A stretch of 13,737 nt of DNA from assembly GCA_011523155.1 (NCBI GenBank), contig WTHL01000310.1, positions 1 to 13,737 on the forward strand, written 5' to 3'. The DNA is from Synechococcus sp. PL34863bin_39. GTDB taxonomy: Bacteria > Cyanobacteriota > Cyanobacteriia > PCC-6307 > Cyanobiaceae. A program made the position numbers and the translations under genes. Positions 6,764 through 12,996 of the stretch are shown here, piece by piece. A model generated the notes under the pieces. The model saw nothing but the letters and a program-made list of their open reading frames with translations. It was not told the origin of the DNA and did no database searches. Position 1 is the first letter of the stretch, and every line of letters starts with the position of its first letter.

Positions 6764-8146
6764 GGACCAGGTGGTCATGAGGTCAGGCCCCTGCAGCTTG
6801 CCGAGCAGGGCAGCGCGGAGGGTTTTCATCAACAGACCTTTCTTGACACCCGCGTCCATGACAGCCGTCTTGAGCAGTTCCTGACCGTGCGAGAGGTCGA
6901 GTCCATCCCAGGGATCCGCATCAAGGCGATTCAGAAGGGCTTCAAGTGCCGGTTTGGCCCCCTCAAGATCAAGCTGTGCCTCGGCATCGCTCTCGAGCGG
7001 TGGCTCGACGAAGAACGGAGAGGCCTGGGCGACCCCATCCTTCAGCAGGGTGAGTGACGGTCCAAGAAGCTCTGCGAGAGCAAGAGCCCAACCTTGGTCG
7101 TCGGGAACCGACCAGCCTTCGGCATGCCAAAGAGGCAGGAGGGCATCCAGGAGCTGCTGTCCCGTCCATGCATGCAGGACCTGGGCATTCAGCCAGTTCA
7201 GCTTGTCCCAGTCGAAGCGGGCCCCCGCCTTGTTGACTCTCTCGAAGCTGAATACGTCTGCGGCTTCCTGGAGCGTGAAGCGTTCGTCCATTCCCTCAGG
7301 TACCGACCATCCCAGCAGGGTCATGTAGTTGGCAATGGCGTTGGGTGTGTATCCCATCGCCCGGAAATCATTGATGGATGTCACGCCATCGCGCTTGGAG
7401 AGCTTTCGGCCTTCCGCATTGAGGATCAAAGGGGCATGGGCGAACTCAGGCCGCGGCAATCCAAGGGCTGCGTAGAGAAGCAACTGCTTGGCGGTGTTCG
7501 CGATGTGGTCTTCACCCCGGATCACATGGCTGATCGCCATGGCCGCATCATCGACCACAACCACGAGGTTGTAGAGCGGATCACCGATCTGGTCAGCAGG
7601 TGCGCGGCGCGCCACAACCATGTCTCCACCGAGATCGGACCCTTTCCAGCTCATCGGGCCGCGGACCAGATCATTCCATCGAATCTCCTCGCTGTCGTCG
7701 ATGCGGAAGCGAATGACGGCTTCACGGCCCTCGGCCTTGAAGGCGGCCTCTTGGTCTGCGGTGAGGTTGCGGTGACGGTTGTCGTAGCGCGGAGCCTGGT
7801 TGCTCGCCTTCTGCTGCTCACGCATGGCCTCGAGCTCGGATTCCGAGGCGTAACAGCGGTAAGCCAGTCCTCGGTCGAGGAGGGTCTGAATCGCAGCGCG
7901 ATGGTCATCGACCCTTGCGCTCTGGATCACCGGTTCCTCGTCCCAGTCGATCCCAAGCCATTGCAGGCCTTCGAGAATGTTCTGGGTGTATTCCGGTTTG
8001 GAACGCTCTTTGTCGGTGTCCTCGATTCTCAGGAGAAAGGACCCTCCAAGATTCCGGGCATACAGCCAGTTGAAGACAGCGGTCCGAGCTGTTCCGATGT
8101 GAAGGGTGCCGGTTGGACTGGGAGCCAAACGAACGCGAACCGACAC
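6713..8146 (-). CDS. gltX: Glutamyl-tRNA synthetase
   Basis: This class I synthetase charges tRNA-Glu (and, in bacteria lacking GlnRS, usually tRNA-Gln) with glutamate; Glu-tRNA also feeds tetrapyrrole, and so chlorophyll, synthesis. The protein has 477 residues, normal for the family. The HIGH motif appears as HIGTAR (16-21) after [11 protein letters not shown]40-I-E-D-T-D follows, and the KMSKS loop is KLSKR (248-252) followed by DGVTS. The start is a GTG at 8144-8146 giving [13 protein letters not shown]. The frame is open further upstream, but only into tRNA-Asp and without ATG. The gene lies 20 bases downstream of tRNA-Asp and probably shares its promoter. Its 3' end overlaps the antiporter gene by 51 bases, leaving no room for a terminator between the two convergent genes. 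Confidence 0.97.
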   Translation of the reverse strand: MSVRVRLAPSPTGTLHIGTARTAVFNWLYARNLGGSFLLRIEDTDKERSKPEYTQNILEGLQWLGIDWDEEPVIQSARVDDHRAAIQTLLDRGLAYRCYASESELEAMREQQKASNQAPRYDNRHRNLTADQEAAFKAEGREAVIRFRIDDSEEIRWNDLVRGPMSWKGSDLGGDMVVARRAPADQIGDPLYNLVVVVDDAAMAISHVIRGEDHIANTAKQLLLYAALGLPRPEFAHAPLILNAEGRKLSKRDGVTSINDFRAMGYTPNAIANYMTLLGWSVPEGMDERFTLQEAADVFSFERVNKAGARFDWDKLNWLNAQVLHAWTGQQLLDALLPLWHAEGWSVPDDQGWALALAELLGPSLTLLKDGVAQASPFFVEPPLESDAEAQLDLEGAKPALEALLNRLDADPWDGLDLSHGQELLKTAVMDAGVKKGLLMKTLRAALLGKLQGPDLMTTWSLLARLGHDRERLRRCL

Positions 8147-8166
8147 AGCGTCTCGATGATTGAAAA

Positions 8167-8240
8167 CGGGACCGACGGGGCTCGAACCCGCAACTTCCGC
8201 CGTGACAGGGCGGTGCTCTAACCAATTGAACTACGGTCCC
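8167..8240 (-). tRNA. tRNA-Asp (GTC)
   Basis: On the minus strand a 7-bp acceptor stem (GGGACCG with CGGTCCC) encloses a D arm (GTTC...GAGC), an anticodon stem CCGCC/GGCGG with loop CTGTCAC giving anticodon GTC, and a T arm with GGTTCGAGCC. The discriminator base (8167) is G, as expected for tRNA-Asp. The 3' CCA is not encoded. It lies just upstream of gltX and behind a promoter-like site at 8301-8330. Confidence 0.97.
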
Positions 8241-8251
8241 AGGTACAACCT

Positions 8252-8270
8252 CTCAGAAGAAACTTCTGAG
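8252..8270. repeat. Perfect 8-bp hairpin in the tRNA-Asp leader
   Basis: CTCAGAAG (8252-8259) and CTTCTGAG (8263-8270) pair around the loop AAA. The hairpin sits 11 bases upstream of the 5' end of mature tRNA-Asp, so in the primary transcript it would lie next to the RNase P cut. There is no T-run on either strand, so it is not a plain terminator. Confidence 0.6.
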
Positions 8271-8280
8271 GTCGCCCTGT

Positions 8281-8294
8281 GTCGCTTCAGCGAC
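8281..8294. repeat. Small 5-bp hairpin in the tRNA-Asp leader
   Basis: GTCGC (8281-8285) and GCGAC (8290-8294) flank the loop TTCA. It would lie at or just after the predicted transcription start of the tRNA-Asp/gltX unit. A stem this short may be chance. Confidence 0.4.
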
Positions 8295-8300
8295 TTAGAA

Positions 8301-8330
8301 AGTATCGGCCTCAGCCCTGCCCTCCGTCAA
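8301..8330 (-). promoter_or_regulatory. Sigma70-type promoter for tRNA-Asp and gltX
   Basis: On the minus strand TTGACG (complement of 8325-8330) is a 5/6 match to the -35 box and GATACT (complement of 8301-8306) a 4/6 match to the -10 box, with an 18-base spacer. The start would be near 8294, giving a leader of about 54 bases before tRNA-Asp. The -35 box is the best match I find in this intergenic stretch. Confidence 0.5.
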
Positions 8331-8344
8331 CCAACTGGTTGGTT
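8329..8344. repeat. Inverted repeat overlapping the -35 box of the tRNA-Asp promoter
   Basis: AACCAAC (8329-8335) and GTTGGTT (8338-8344) are perfect 7-bp arms with a 2-base spacer. The left arm overlaps the last two bases of the predicted -35 box. It could be an operator for a dimeric regulator or chance; no known family consensus comes to mind. Confidence 0.45.
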
Positions 8345-8428
8345 TTGTGCCGAGTGGTGGGGATTTCGGTGCGGATTGTGGTGGCGGCGAGATCGCGGTC
8401 ACCGCCGGATCCAGGGGTGCATGGAGGC

Positions 8429-8455
8429 AAAAAAAGCCCCGCATCAGGGCGGGGC
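8429..8455 (-). terminator. Rho-independent terminator of the rplS-tRNA-Trp unit
   Basis: GCCCCGC (8436-8442) pairs perfectly with GCGGGGC (8449-8455) around a 6-base loop, and on the minus strand the stem is followed by seven Ts (complement of 8429-8435). It lies 23 bases past the stop of the 62-codon gene and separates that unit from the tRNA-Asp promoter. Confidence 0.9.
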
Positions 8456-8478
8456 AGAATCATCAAACACAATTGCTG

Positions 8479-8667
8479 TCAGGGACGGAATCCGGCCGGT
8501 TCAATCAGGCGGACCTGATTTCCCCGTGCGGTGAACTCACGGCCTTGGTCACTCTGAACGACCACGCGGCCACCAGACTTGACACGGATGACCCGAGCTC
8601 GAACCCAGCCAAGAGCGGCTGACTCGAGCACCTTCACGACATCACCAGGTTGAAGATCTAACTCCAT
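8479..8667 (-). CDS. Conserved hypothetical protein, 62 residues, SH3/KOW-like
   Basis: I take the ATG at 8665-8667, giving MELDLQPGDVVKVLES and 62 residues. The frame is open upstream, but that part crosses tRNA-Trp. The protein is strand-rich and basic: PGDVVKV (7-13), GWVRARVIRVKSGGRVVVQSD (20-40) and GNQVRLIEP (49-57). This resembles a small SH3-like or KOW-type barrel of the sort that binds RNA or protein, but the fold call is my inference and I do not know a function. It sits 36 bases after tRNA-Trp, downstream of rplS, and is closed by the terminator at 8429-8455, so it is probably expressed with the translation genes. Confidence 0.78.
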   Translation of the reverse strand: MELDLQPGDVVKVLESAALGWVRARVIRVKSGGRVVVQSDQGREFTARGNQVRLIEPAGFRP

Positions 8668-8703
8668 GCTCGAACTCGGAAAAGTGCATGAGGGGACATC
8701 GGA

Positions 8704-8776
8704 CGCGCCGTGGAGGACTCGAACCCCCGACATCAGGTTTTGGAGACCTGCGTTCTACCAACTGAACTAACGGCGC
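8704..8776 (-). tRNA. tRNA-Trp (CCA)
   Basis: On the minus strand the acceptor stem GCGCCGT pairs with ACGGCGC. The anticodon stem CAGGT/ACCTG carries the loop CTCCAAA, giving anticodon CCA for tryptophan, and the T arm contains GGTTCGAGTCC. The discriminator (8704) is G, as usual for bacterial tRNA-Trp. The 3' CCA is not encoded (TCC follows). It lies between rplS and the 62-codon gene on the same strand. Confidence 0.97.
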
Positions 8777-8794
8777 AAGGCGATGAACCCCTCG

Positions 8795-8813
8795 ACCACT
8801 GCATAACAGTGGT
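8795..8813. repeat. Hairpin between rplS and tRNA-Trp
   Basis: ACCACTG (8795-8801) and CAGTGGT (8807-8813) are perfect 7-bp arms around a 5-base loop, lying between the rplS stop and the tRNA-Trp 5' end. There is no T-run on the minus strand, so a processing or mRNA-protecting hairpin is more likely than a full terminator. A further 6-bp repeat, TGAGGC/GCCTCA (8826-8841), overlaps the rplS stop codon. Confidence 0.5.
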
Positions 8814-8838
8814 GTTTGGACTGGTTGAGGCCGAGGCC

Positions 8839-9312
8839 TCAGCGGTCGAAGCGCTGCTTCACACGCGTGGCCTTGCCCACCCGGTCTCGCAGATAGAAAA
8901 GCTTCGCCCTGCGAACTTTACCGCGACGCTCGACCTTGATGGAGGCCACCTGGGGGCTGTGAAGCATGAAAACCCGCTCGACGCCGATCCCCTGGAAGAT
9001 GCGGCGAACCGTGATCGTCTCGTTGACGCCACCGTGGCGCTTGGCAATCACAACGCCCTCATAGGGCTGAACGCGCTCCTTGTTGCCTTCGCTGATTCTG
9101 ACGCCGACACGAACCGTATCGCCGACATAGATGTCGGGAAGCTCGCTCTTCTGCTGAGCGGCTTCGAATTCCCGAATGATGTCCTGGGGGCTCCGTTTCA
9201 CGGCCGTTGTGCTCACCTTTGCTGACTGGGGCTTCTCAGCGGTCTCCACAGCACTGGTGACGGCCTCGGTTGCGTCTCCCTGTACGGGAGTTTCCTTCGA
9301 ATCCGCTGCCAT
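8839..9312 (-). CDS. rplS: 50S ribosomal protein L19
   Basis: L19 sits at the 30S-50S interface of the ribosome. The product has 157 residues, about 40 more than L19 of E. coli, because of an acidic/Ala-Thr-rich N-terminal extension (1-40) before the conserved core beginning [13 protein letters not shown]. Core marks include [31 protein letters not shown], the [18 protein letters not shown] block and the basic end [27 protein letters not shown] recall extended L19 N-termini in marine Synechococcus; the role of the extension is unknown to me. The start is ATG at 9312, 33 bases after the small membrane gene on the same strand, and tRNA-Trp follows downstream. Confidence 0.97.
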   Translation of the reverse strand: MAADSKETPVQGDATEAVTSAVETAEKPQSAKVSTTAVKRSPQDIIREFEAAQQKSELPDIYVGDTVRVGVRISEGNKERVQPYEGVVIAKRHGGVNETITVRRIFQGIGVERVFMLHSPQVASIKVERRGKVRRAKLFYLRDRVGKATRVKQRFDR

Positions 9313-9345
9313 CCCAGTTCCGGGTAATCACGCCAAACGACAAGC

Positions 9346-9660
9346 TTACCCCTCCGTCTTCCCCTCAAGCCCTTTCCGCTTCCAGGACCTGCTGACTTCC
9401 CGCCAGGCGAGACCGCCACCAGTCGTCAGCATCCAGATCAGCCCCAGGCCGTTCAGGAGCACAACCAGGGGTTCGAGTTCCGGGCCCAGCCACTCACCTT
9501 CATGCAGGCTCATCAGCCAGTGGACCTGATCGCGCTCAAAGCCCCCCCAATCCCGCGCCAGGCGATAGGTGACTCCCGTGCTGACACTCACCAGGAGCGG
9601 GAGGATCACAAATGGCGCCATCCAGCGGTGCAGCTTGCGGATCGGCCGGAGCCACGTCAT
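9346..9660 (-). CDS. Small PepSY-associated membrane protein
   Basis: The ATG at 9658-9660 is chosen because GAGAGG lies 4 bases upstream; a GTG at 9708 would add 16 residues with no such site. The 104-residue product has two membrane helices, about 15-31 (APFVILPLLVSVSTGVT) and 64-85. It carries the LHRWMAPFV...TGVTYRLA pattern of PepSY-associated transmembrane helices, found in larger iron-reductase-like or PepSY membrane proteins. Histidines H11, H47 and H53 lie near the predicted helix ends and could bind heme or metal, which is inference. A positively charged C-terminus (RSWKRKGLEGK) probably faces the cytoplasm. It precedes rplS by 33 bases on the same strand. The function is unknown. 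Confidence 0.75.
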   Translation of the reverse strand: MTWLRPIRKLHRWMAPFVILPLLVSVSTGVTYRLARDWGGFERDQVHWLMSLHEGEWLGPELEPLVVLLNGLGLIWMLTTGGGLAWREVSRSWKRKGLEGKTEG

Positions 9661-9784
9661 TACCCTCTCAGGACGCTGCCGCCATTGATAGCGTGAATCA
9701 AGGATCACTGATCCATCACAACGGTGCTGAATTCAGCATGTTGTGAGGTCCGCGAGGTCCGCCCAACCCGTTTCGCCGAATGCG

Positions 9785-10624
9785 ATGAATCTGTTCGCTG
9801 ACCTTCTTGCCGGTTCCAACGCTGGCAAAGCCACGGCCACAGGCCCCCGCATTCAGCAGCGACGCGGTGTCGAGGTCAAATCCTCCCGCGAATTGAAGAT
9901 CATGGCTGAGGCCAGCAGGATCGTGGCCACGGTGCTGAAGGAGATCATGGGGTCTGTGCAGGCCGGGATGACCACGGGTGATCTCGATGCAATCGCCGAG
10001 CGCAGGATTCGGGACATGGGTGCCACCCCGAGCTTCAAGGGCTATCACGGGTTCCCCGCGAGCATCTGCGCCAGCATTAATAACGAGGTGGTGCACGGCA
10101 TTCCAAGTGCCAAACGGGTGATTCAGAATGGCGACCTGCTCAAGGTCGACACCGGTGCCTATTTCGATGGGTACCACGGCGATAGCTGTGTTTCCATCTG
10201 CGTTGGTGACGCCTCGGAGGAGGCCCAGACCCTGACCAGGGTGGCGCGCGAATCGCTGATGGCCGGTCTGTCCAAGATCAAGGCCGGAAACACGCTTCTT
10301 GATATCGCCGGTGCCGTTGAGGACCATGTTGTCGCCAACGGTTTTAGCGTTGTCGAGGACTACACAGGTCATGGAGTCGGTCGCAATCTCCATGAGGAAC
10401 CTTCTGTCTTCAACTTCCGTACCGACGAGTTGCCCAACGTGAAGCTGCGTCCCGGCATGACGCTGGCTGTGGAACCCATCCTCAATGCCGGCAGCAAACA
10501 CTGCCGCACCCTCAAGGACCGCTGGACGGTGGTAACCCGCGATGGAAGTCTGTCCGCCCAGTGGGAACACACCATCGTGGTGACGACGGACGGCTGCGAA
10601 ATCCTCACGGATCGCGGCGATTGA
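9785..10624 (+). CDS. map: Methionine aminopeptidase, type I
   Basis: The enzyme removes the initiator methionine from new proteins. From ATG 9785 it has 279 residues: an extra N-terminal segment of about 30 residues (MNLFADLLAGSNAG...) followed by the pita-bread catalytic domain. The metal ligands are all in place: D122 (VDTGAYFDGYHGD), D133, H196 (TGHGVG), E230 (LAVEPIL) and E261 (WEHTIVV). H104 (VVHGIP) is the usual substrate-binding histidine. A GTG at 9743 is in frame and would add 14 residues; I prefer the ATG because the added residues look non-conserved, though no strong ribosome site precedes either. The last 20 bases overlap the convergent SDR gene. Confidence 0.95.
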   Translation: MNLFADLLAGSNAGKATATGPRIQQRRGVEVKSSRELKIMAEASRIVATVLKEIMGSVQAGMTTGDLDAIAERRIRDMGATPSFKGYHGFPASICASINNEVVHGIPSAKRVIQNGDLLKVDTGAYFDGYHGDSCVSICVGDASEEAQTLTRVARESLMAGLSKIKAGNTLLDIAGAVEDHVVANGFSVVEDYTGHGVGRNLHEEPSVFNFRTDELPNVKLRPGMTLAVEPILNAGSKHCRTLKDRWTVVTRDGSLSAQWEHTIVVTTDGCEILTDRGD

Positions 10625-11375
10625 ACGTCCGGTTGTAGATCCAGCGGACCCCTTCGGTGAAAGGCATCAGAAGGTAGGTGATCGGATTGGGCGTCACGAT
10701 GATCAGGCTGAGGTTCCAGTTCGCCTGGATCAGGATCTGCTTCGCCACCCAGTCCGCCGTCATTACGCCGATTGGATTCAGATCAGATCTGAAGGGGCCC
10801 AGGACCAGTTTCCTCAGATGCAACTGAGCTCTTTGCTCCCTCGTCTGGTTGCTCCAGCGCAGGCTCACCAGCTGTCCGATCAGGCGCTTGCTGAGCTCGT
10901 AACCCGGGCTCAACGCTGGCTGAATTTCCGCCTCGGAGGTGTTGATCCAGAGTTCTCTGGGCCGGGTTGTGACAGGACTGCTGGTACTGACGGCCTCGAA
11001 GCGGTTGATCAGCGTCCACGTGCTCAGTGCATTGACGGTTAGGGCTCGTGTCAGCGACGCGCTGCTCTGATCCGCGCCCGGATTGACGCCGTGGTTCAGA
11101 ACAAGAAGGTCGAGGCTGGCGAGCACGGGATTGAGATCGTCGGTGGTCTCACAACTCCACTGGACCCACTCCTGAGCGCGATGGTCTGTTGGCTCCTCGC
11201 TGGGCCTCGGGCCGTGGCTCAGGCCCACCACCACTGCGCCCTGGTCCAGGAACTGGCGGCAGAGCGCTTGGCCCAGGGCGCCACGAATCCCGGTGATGCC
11301 GACGCGTAAACCCTTCCATCGGTTGTCCGAACCGGGTTGTGCGGGGGACTTTGCCATCCTCTTAGCTTGGGGCAT
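10605..11375 (-). CDS. Short-chain dehydrogenase/reductase (SDR) family protein
   Basis: The product has 256 residues from the ATG at 11373-11375; a second ATG at 11357 would make it six residues shorter. It has a Rossmann cofactor motif T28-G-x2-G-x2-G (TGIRGALG, NAD(P)), LNHGVN (93-98) in place of NNAG, N115 in TVNALS, S147 (INTSEAE) and Y159-x3-K163 (YELSK), so the catalytic Asn-Ser-Tyr-Lys set appears complete. The C-terminal part has a hydrophobic stretch (about 223-240: SLIIVTPNPITYLLMPF) and a basic tail (YNRTFNRRDP), suggesting membrane contact. The substrate cannot be told. It converges on map with a 20-base overlap and is divergent from the gene at 11399. Confidence 0.85.
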   Translation of the reverse strand: MPQAKRMAKSPAQPGSDNRWKGLRVGITGIRGALGQALCRQFLDQGAVVVGLSHGPRPSEEPTDHRAQEWVQWSCETTDDLNPVLASLDLLVLNHGVNPGADQSSASLTRALTVNALSTWTLINRFEAVSTSSPVTTRPRELWINTSEAEIQPALSPGYELSKRLIGQLVSLRWSNQTREQRAQLHLRKLVLGPFRSDLNPIGVMTADWVAKQILIQANWNLSLIIVTPNPITYLLMPFTEGVRWIYNRTFNRRDP

Positions 11376-11398
11376 CCTTGGTGAAACAGCAGGAACCA

Positions 11399-11761
11399 GT
11401 GGCGAGCTCGTCCTTTGCAGCCCAGATTGCTCTGTTCGCGCCTTACTGCGGAGGTCTCCAGCAGGAAGAAGAGCTGTTGCGTGTCTTCCCGATGCTTGGC
11501 CAGGGGCGTTTCGAGGGGGTGCGGAGCCTCACTGATGGCGAAGTCCGCCGATTTCAGCTGCGCTGGCAGGCAGTCCGTGCTCCGTTGATGCCCTGTTCCT
11601 GTGAGCTCGATGTCGACGGCCAGCCTGGTCTCCACTATGTCTTTGAGGTGCCGTGCCATCAATTGGTTTCCTGGCTGATGCCGGTCGCGTCGGACGGATC
11701 GGGCCAGGATCTTCCCGACAGTTTCTGGTCGTGGTTACTGCTTGAGCAGGATGCGGCCTGA
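11399..11761 (+). CDS. Hypothetical protein, about 120 residues
   Basis: I take the GTG at 11399 because AGGAA lies just before it (11391-11395). In-frame GTG 11381 or TTG 11378 would add a few residues (KQQEP) but has no ribosome site and would nearly touch the start of the divergent SDR gene. The product begins MASSSFAAQIALFAPYCGG and has an acidic/aromatic C-terminus (LPDSFWSWLLLEQDAA). The middle has R/Q-rich and E-rich segments (FEGVRSLTDGEVRRFQLRWQAVR), C-S-C at about 75-77 (from this start), and a HYVFEVPCHQLVSWLM segment. I do not recognise the family. It resembles conserved picocyanobacterial hypotheticals and precedes the P-loop/DRTGG gene on the same strand by 56 bases. Confidence 0.72.
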   Translation: MASSSFAAQIALFAPYCGGLQQEEELLRVFPMLGQGRFEGVRSLTDGEVRRFQLRWQAVRAPLMPCSCELDVDGQPGLHYVFEVPCHQLVSWLMPVASDGSGQDLPDSFWSWLLLEQDAA

Positions 11762-11791
11762 ACCCCCTTGGAGCAGGGTCGTTACATTGAT

Positions 11792-11802
11792 CCCAAATTG
11801 GG
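11792..11802. promoter_or_regulatory. Palindrome upstream of the P-loop/DRTGG gene
   Basis: CCCAAATTGGG is an 11-base perfect palindrome, 15 bases before the ATG at 11818. The ribosome site GAGGGG follows it at 11807-11812. It could be an operator for a dimeric regulator, or a small hairpin near the ribosome site. Confidence 0.35.
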
Positions 11803-11817
11803 TGTGAGGGGCTTGCG

Positions 11818-12909
11818 ATGGGATCGACGTTGCTGATCGGTTCGTGTGAACCCTTCAGTGGGAAATCAGCTCTGGTGTTGGGTCTTGCCCGCCAACTGGC
11901 TGCGGCAGGCCATGCCGTTCGGGTCGGCAAGCCTCTCGCGACCAGTGTCGACTGGACGCCGGGTTCTGGTTCCTGTCCCGATCCCCTCATTGATGACGAT
12001 GTTCGGTTCATCGGCTCCACCCTTGGCCTGTCTGATCAGCAGTTGATGCCATCGCTGCATCTGCTGACGCCTGCCACGGCGGACGAGCGTCTCGCGGACG
12101 CGCAGCTCGAAGCCGGTGATGGTTTTCGCGATCTTCAGGCAGATCTCCGCAATGCCGAGTCGACGGTCACCCTGCTCGAAGCGGCCGGAAGTCTGCACGA
12201 GGGGTTGTTGTATGGCCTGAGCCTCGGGCAGCTCGCCAAGGGCCTGGATGCCTCGGTGGTGCTTGTGCATCTCTGGCGCGACACTTGCAGTGTTGACGCT
12301 CTTCTCGCCGCCCGTGACCAGCTCGGCGATCGCCTGGCCGGGATTGTGCTGAATGCCGTGAATCCCGGGGATGTCGAAGGACTCCAGCGCACGGTGGTGC
12401 CCCAGCTCGAGGCGCTCGGGCTTGCGGTCTTCGGGGTGATGCCGCGGTCTCCTCTGCTCCGCAGCGTCACCGTTGGTGAACTGGTGCGGCGGCTCGATGC
12501 CCGCGTCCTCTGTTGCGAAGAACGGCTTGAGCTGCTGGTCGAGACGCTCAGCATCGGCGCCATGAACGTGAATTCGGCCATGGAGTTTTTCAGGCACCGT
12601 CGGAACATGGCCGTCGTCACCGGTGCCGACCGCACGGACATTCAGCTCGCAGCCCTTGAGGCGTCCACCCAATGCCTGATCCTCACCGGTGCCGGCGAAC
12701 CGCTTCCCCAGCTGATCAGTCGTGCTGACGAGCTGGAGGTGCCTCTCCTCAAGGTTGAACACGACACCCTGTCCACCGTGGAGGTGATCGAGCAGGCCTT
12801 TGGTCATGTTCGACTGCATGAAGCGGTCAAGGCCACCTATGCCTTCAGACTCGTCGAGGAGCACTGCCAGCTCGACCGATTGTTCACCTTGCTCGGGATC
12901 GCGGCATGA
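11818..12909 (+). CDS. P-loop/DRTGG protein (Pta N-terminal-like)
   Basis: The product has 363 residues from ATG 11818, with GAGGGG 5 bases upstream. The N-terminal part is a P-loop domain of the dethiobiotin-synthase/cobyrinate-amidation type with a variant Walker A, GSCEPFSGKS (8-17), followed by HAVRVGKPL and a central VTLLEAAG (117-124). The C-terminal part carries the DRTGG-like module: SIGAMN (245-250), then NMAVVTGADRTDIQLAALE (263-281), where DRTDI replaces DRTGG. This two-domain layout equals the N-terminal regulatory half of long phosphotransacetylases, but the PTA catalytic domain is absent. Such proteins are annotated 'phosphotransacetylase family' in cyanobacteria. A nucleotide-sensing or regulatory role is inference. 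Confidence 0.82.
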   Translation: MGSTLLIGSCEPFSGKSALVLGLARQLAAAGHAVRVGKPLATSVDWTPGSGSCPDPLIDDDVRFIGSTLGLSDQQLMPSLHLLTPATADERLADAQLEAGDGFRDLQADLRNAESTVTLLEAAGSLHEGLLYGLSLGQLAKGLDASVVLVHLWRDTCSVDALLAARDQLGDRLAGIVLNAVNPGDVEGLQRTVVPQLEALGLAVFGVMPRSPLLRSVTVGELVRRLDARVLCCEERLELLVETLSIGAMNVNSAMEFFRHRRNMAVVTGADRTDIQLAALEASTQCLILTGAGEPLPQLISRADELEVPLLKVEHDTLSTVEVIEQAFGHVRLHEAVKATYAFRLVEEHCQLDRLFTLLGIAA

Positions 12910-12917
12910 CGGCCGCT

Positions 12918-12958
12918 GCCAACCATCACGACCTGACCGTCAGGTCGTGATGGTTGGC
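12918..12958. repeat. Perfect 20-bp inverted repeat
   Basis: The left arm is 12918-12937 and the right arm 12939-12958, with a single base (C, 12938) between; all 20 pairs match. As RNA it could fold as an 18-bp stem with a 5-base loop. It starts 9 bases after the stop of the P-loop/DRTGG gene. No T-run follows directly on either strand, so it is not a typical terminator. Confidence 0.9.
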
Positions 12959-12959
12959 C

Positions 12960-12989
12960 TTGAAATTACTGCTAATTTCGTTTTGTAAA
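12960..12989 (+). promoter_or_regulatory. Possible promoter before the DprA-like gene
   Basis: TTGAAA (12960-12965) and TGTAAA (12984-12989) match the -35 and -10 boxes at 5/6 and 4/6 with an 18-base spacer in an AT-rich island. Transcription would then start at or next to the ATG (12997), giving an almost leaderless mRNA, so the -10 may be misplaced. An AT-rich perfect 7-bp repeat lies inside (GAAATTA 12962-12968 with TAATTTC 12973-12979), which may instead be a hairpin followed by TTTT. Confidence 0.35.
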
Positions 12990-12996
12990 TGGCGGG

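Noticed and set aside
7094..8221. A 375-codon plus-strand frame across gltX and tRNA-Asp
   Set aside because: It runs antisense to gltX and through a tRNA gene. gltX has all catalytic motifs.
8279..8518. Short plus-strand frames in the region between tRNA-Asp and the 62-codon gene
   Set aside because: They cross the terminator and the minus-strand gene and have no coding character. I see only the promoter, hairpins and terminator in 8241-8478.
9716..10570. A 284-codon minus-strand frame opposite map
   Set aside because: It is antisense to a complete methionine aminopeptidase and has no motif of its own.
12325..12334. GGCGATCGCC, a HIP1-type octamer with flanks
   Set aside because: I noticed one copy inside a coding region; HIP1 is not enriched here, so it is not a sign of anything in this window.
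11866..12864. A 332-codon open frame on the minus strand opposite the P-loop/DRTGG gene
   Set aside because: It lacks recognisable motifs and mirrors the codon bias of the real gene; the plus-strand frame has the P-loop and DRTGG-like motifs.
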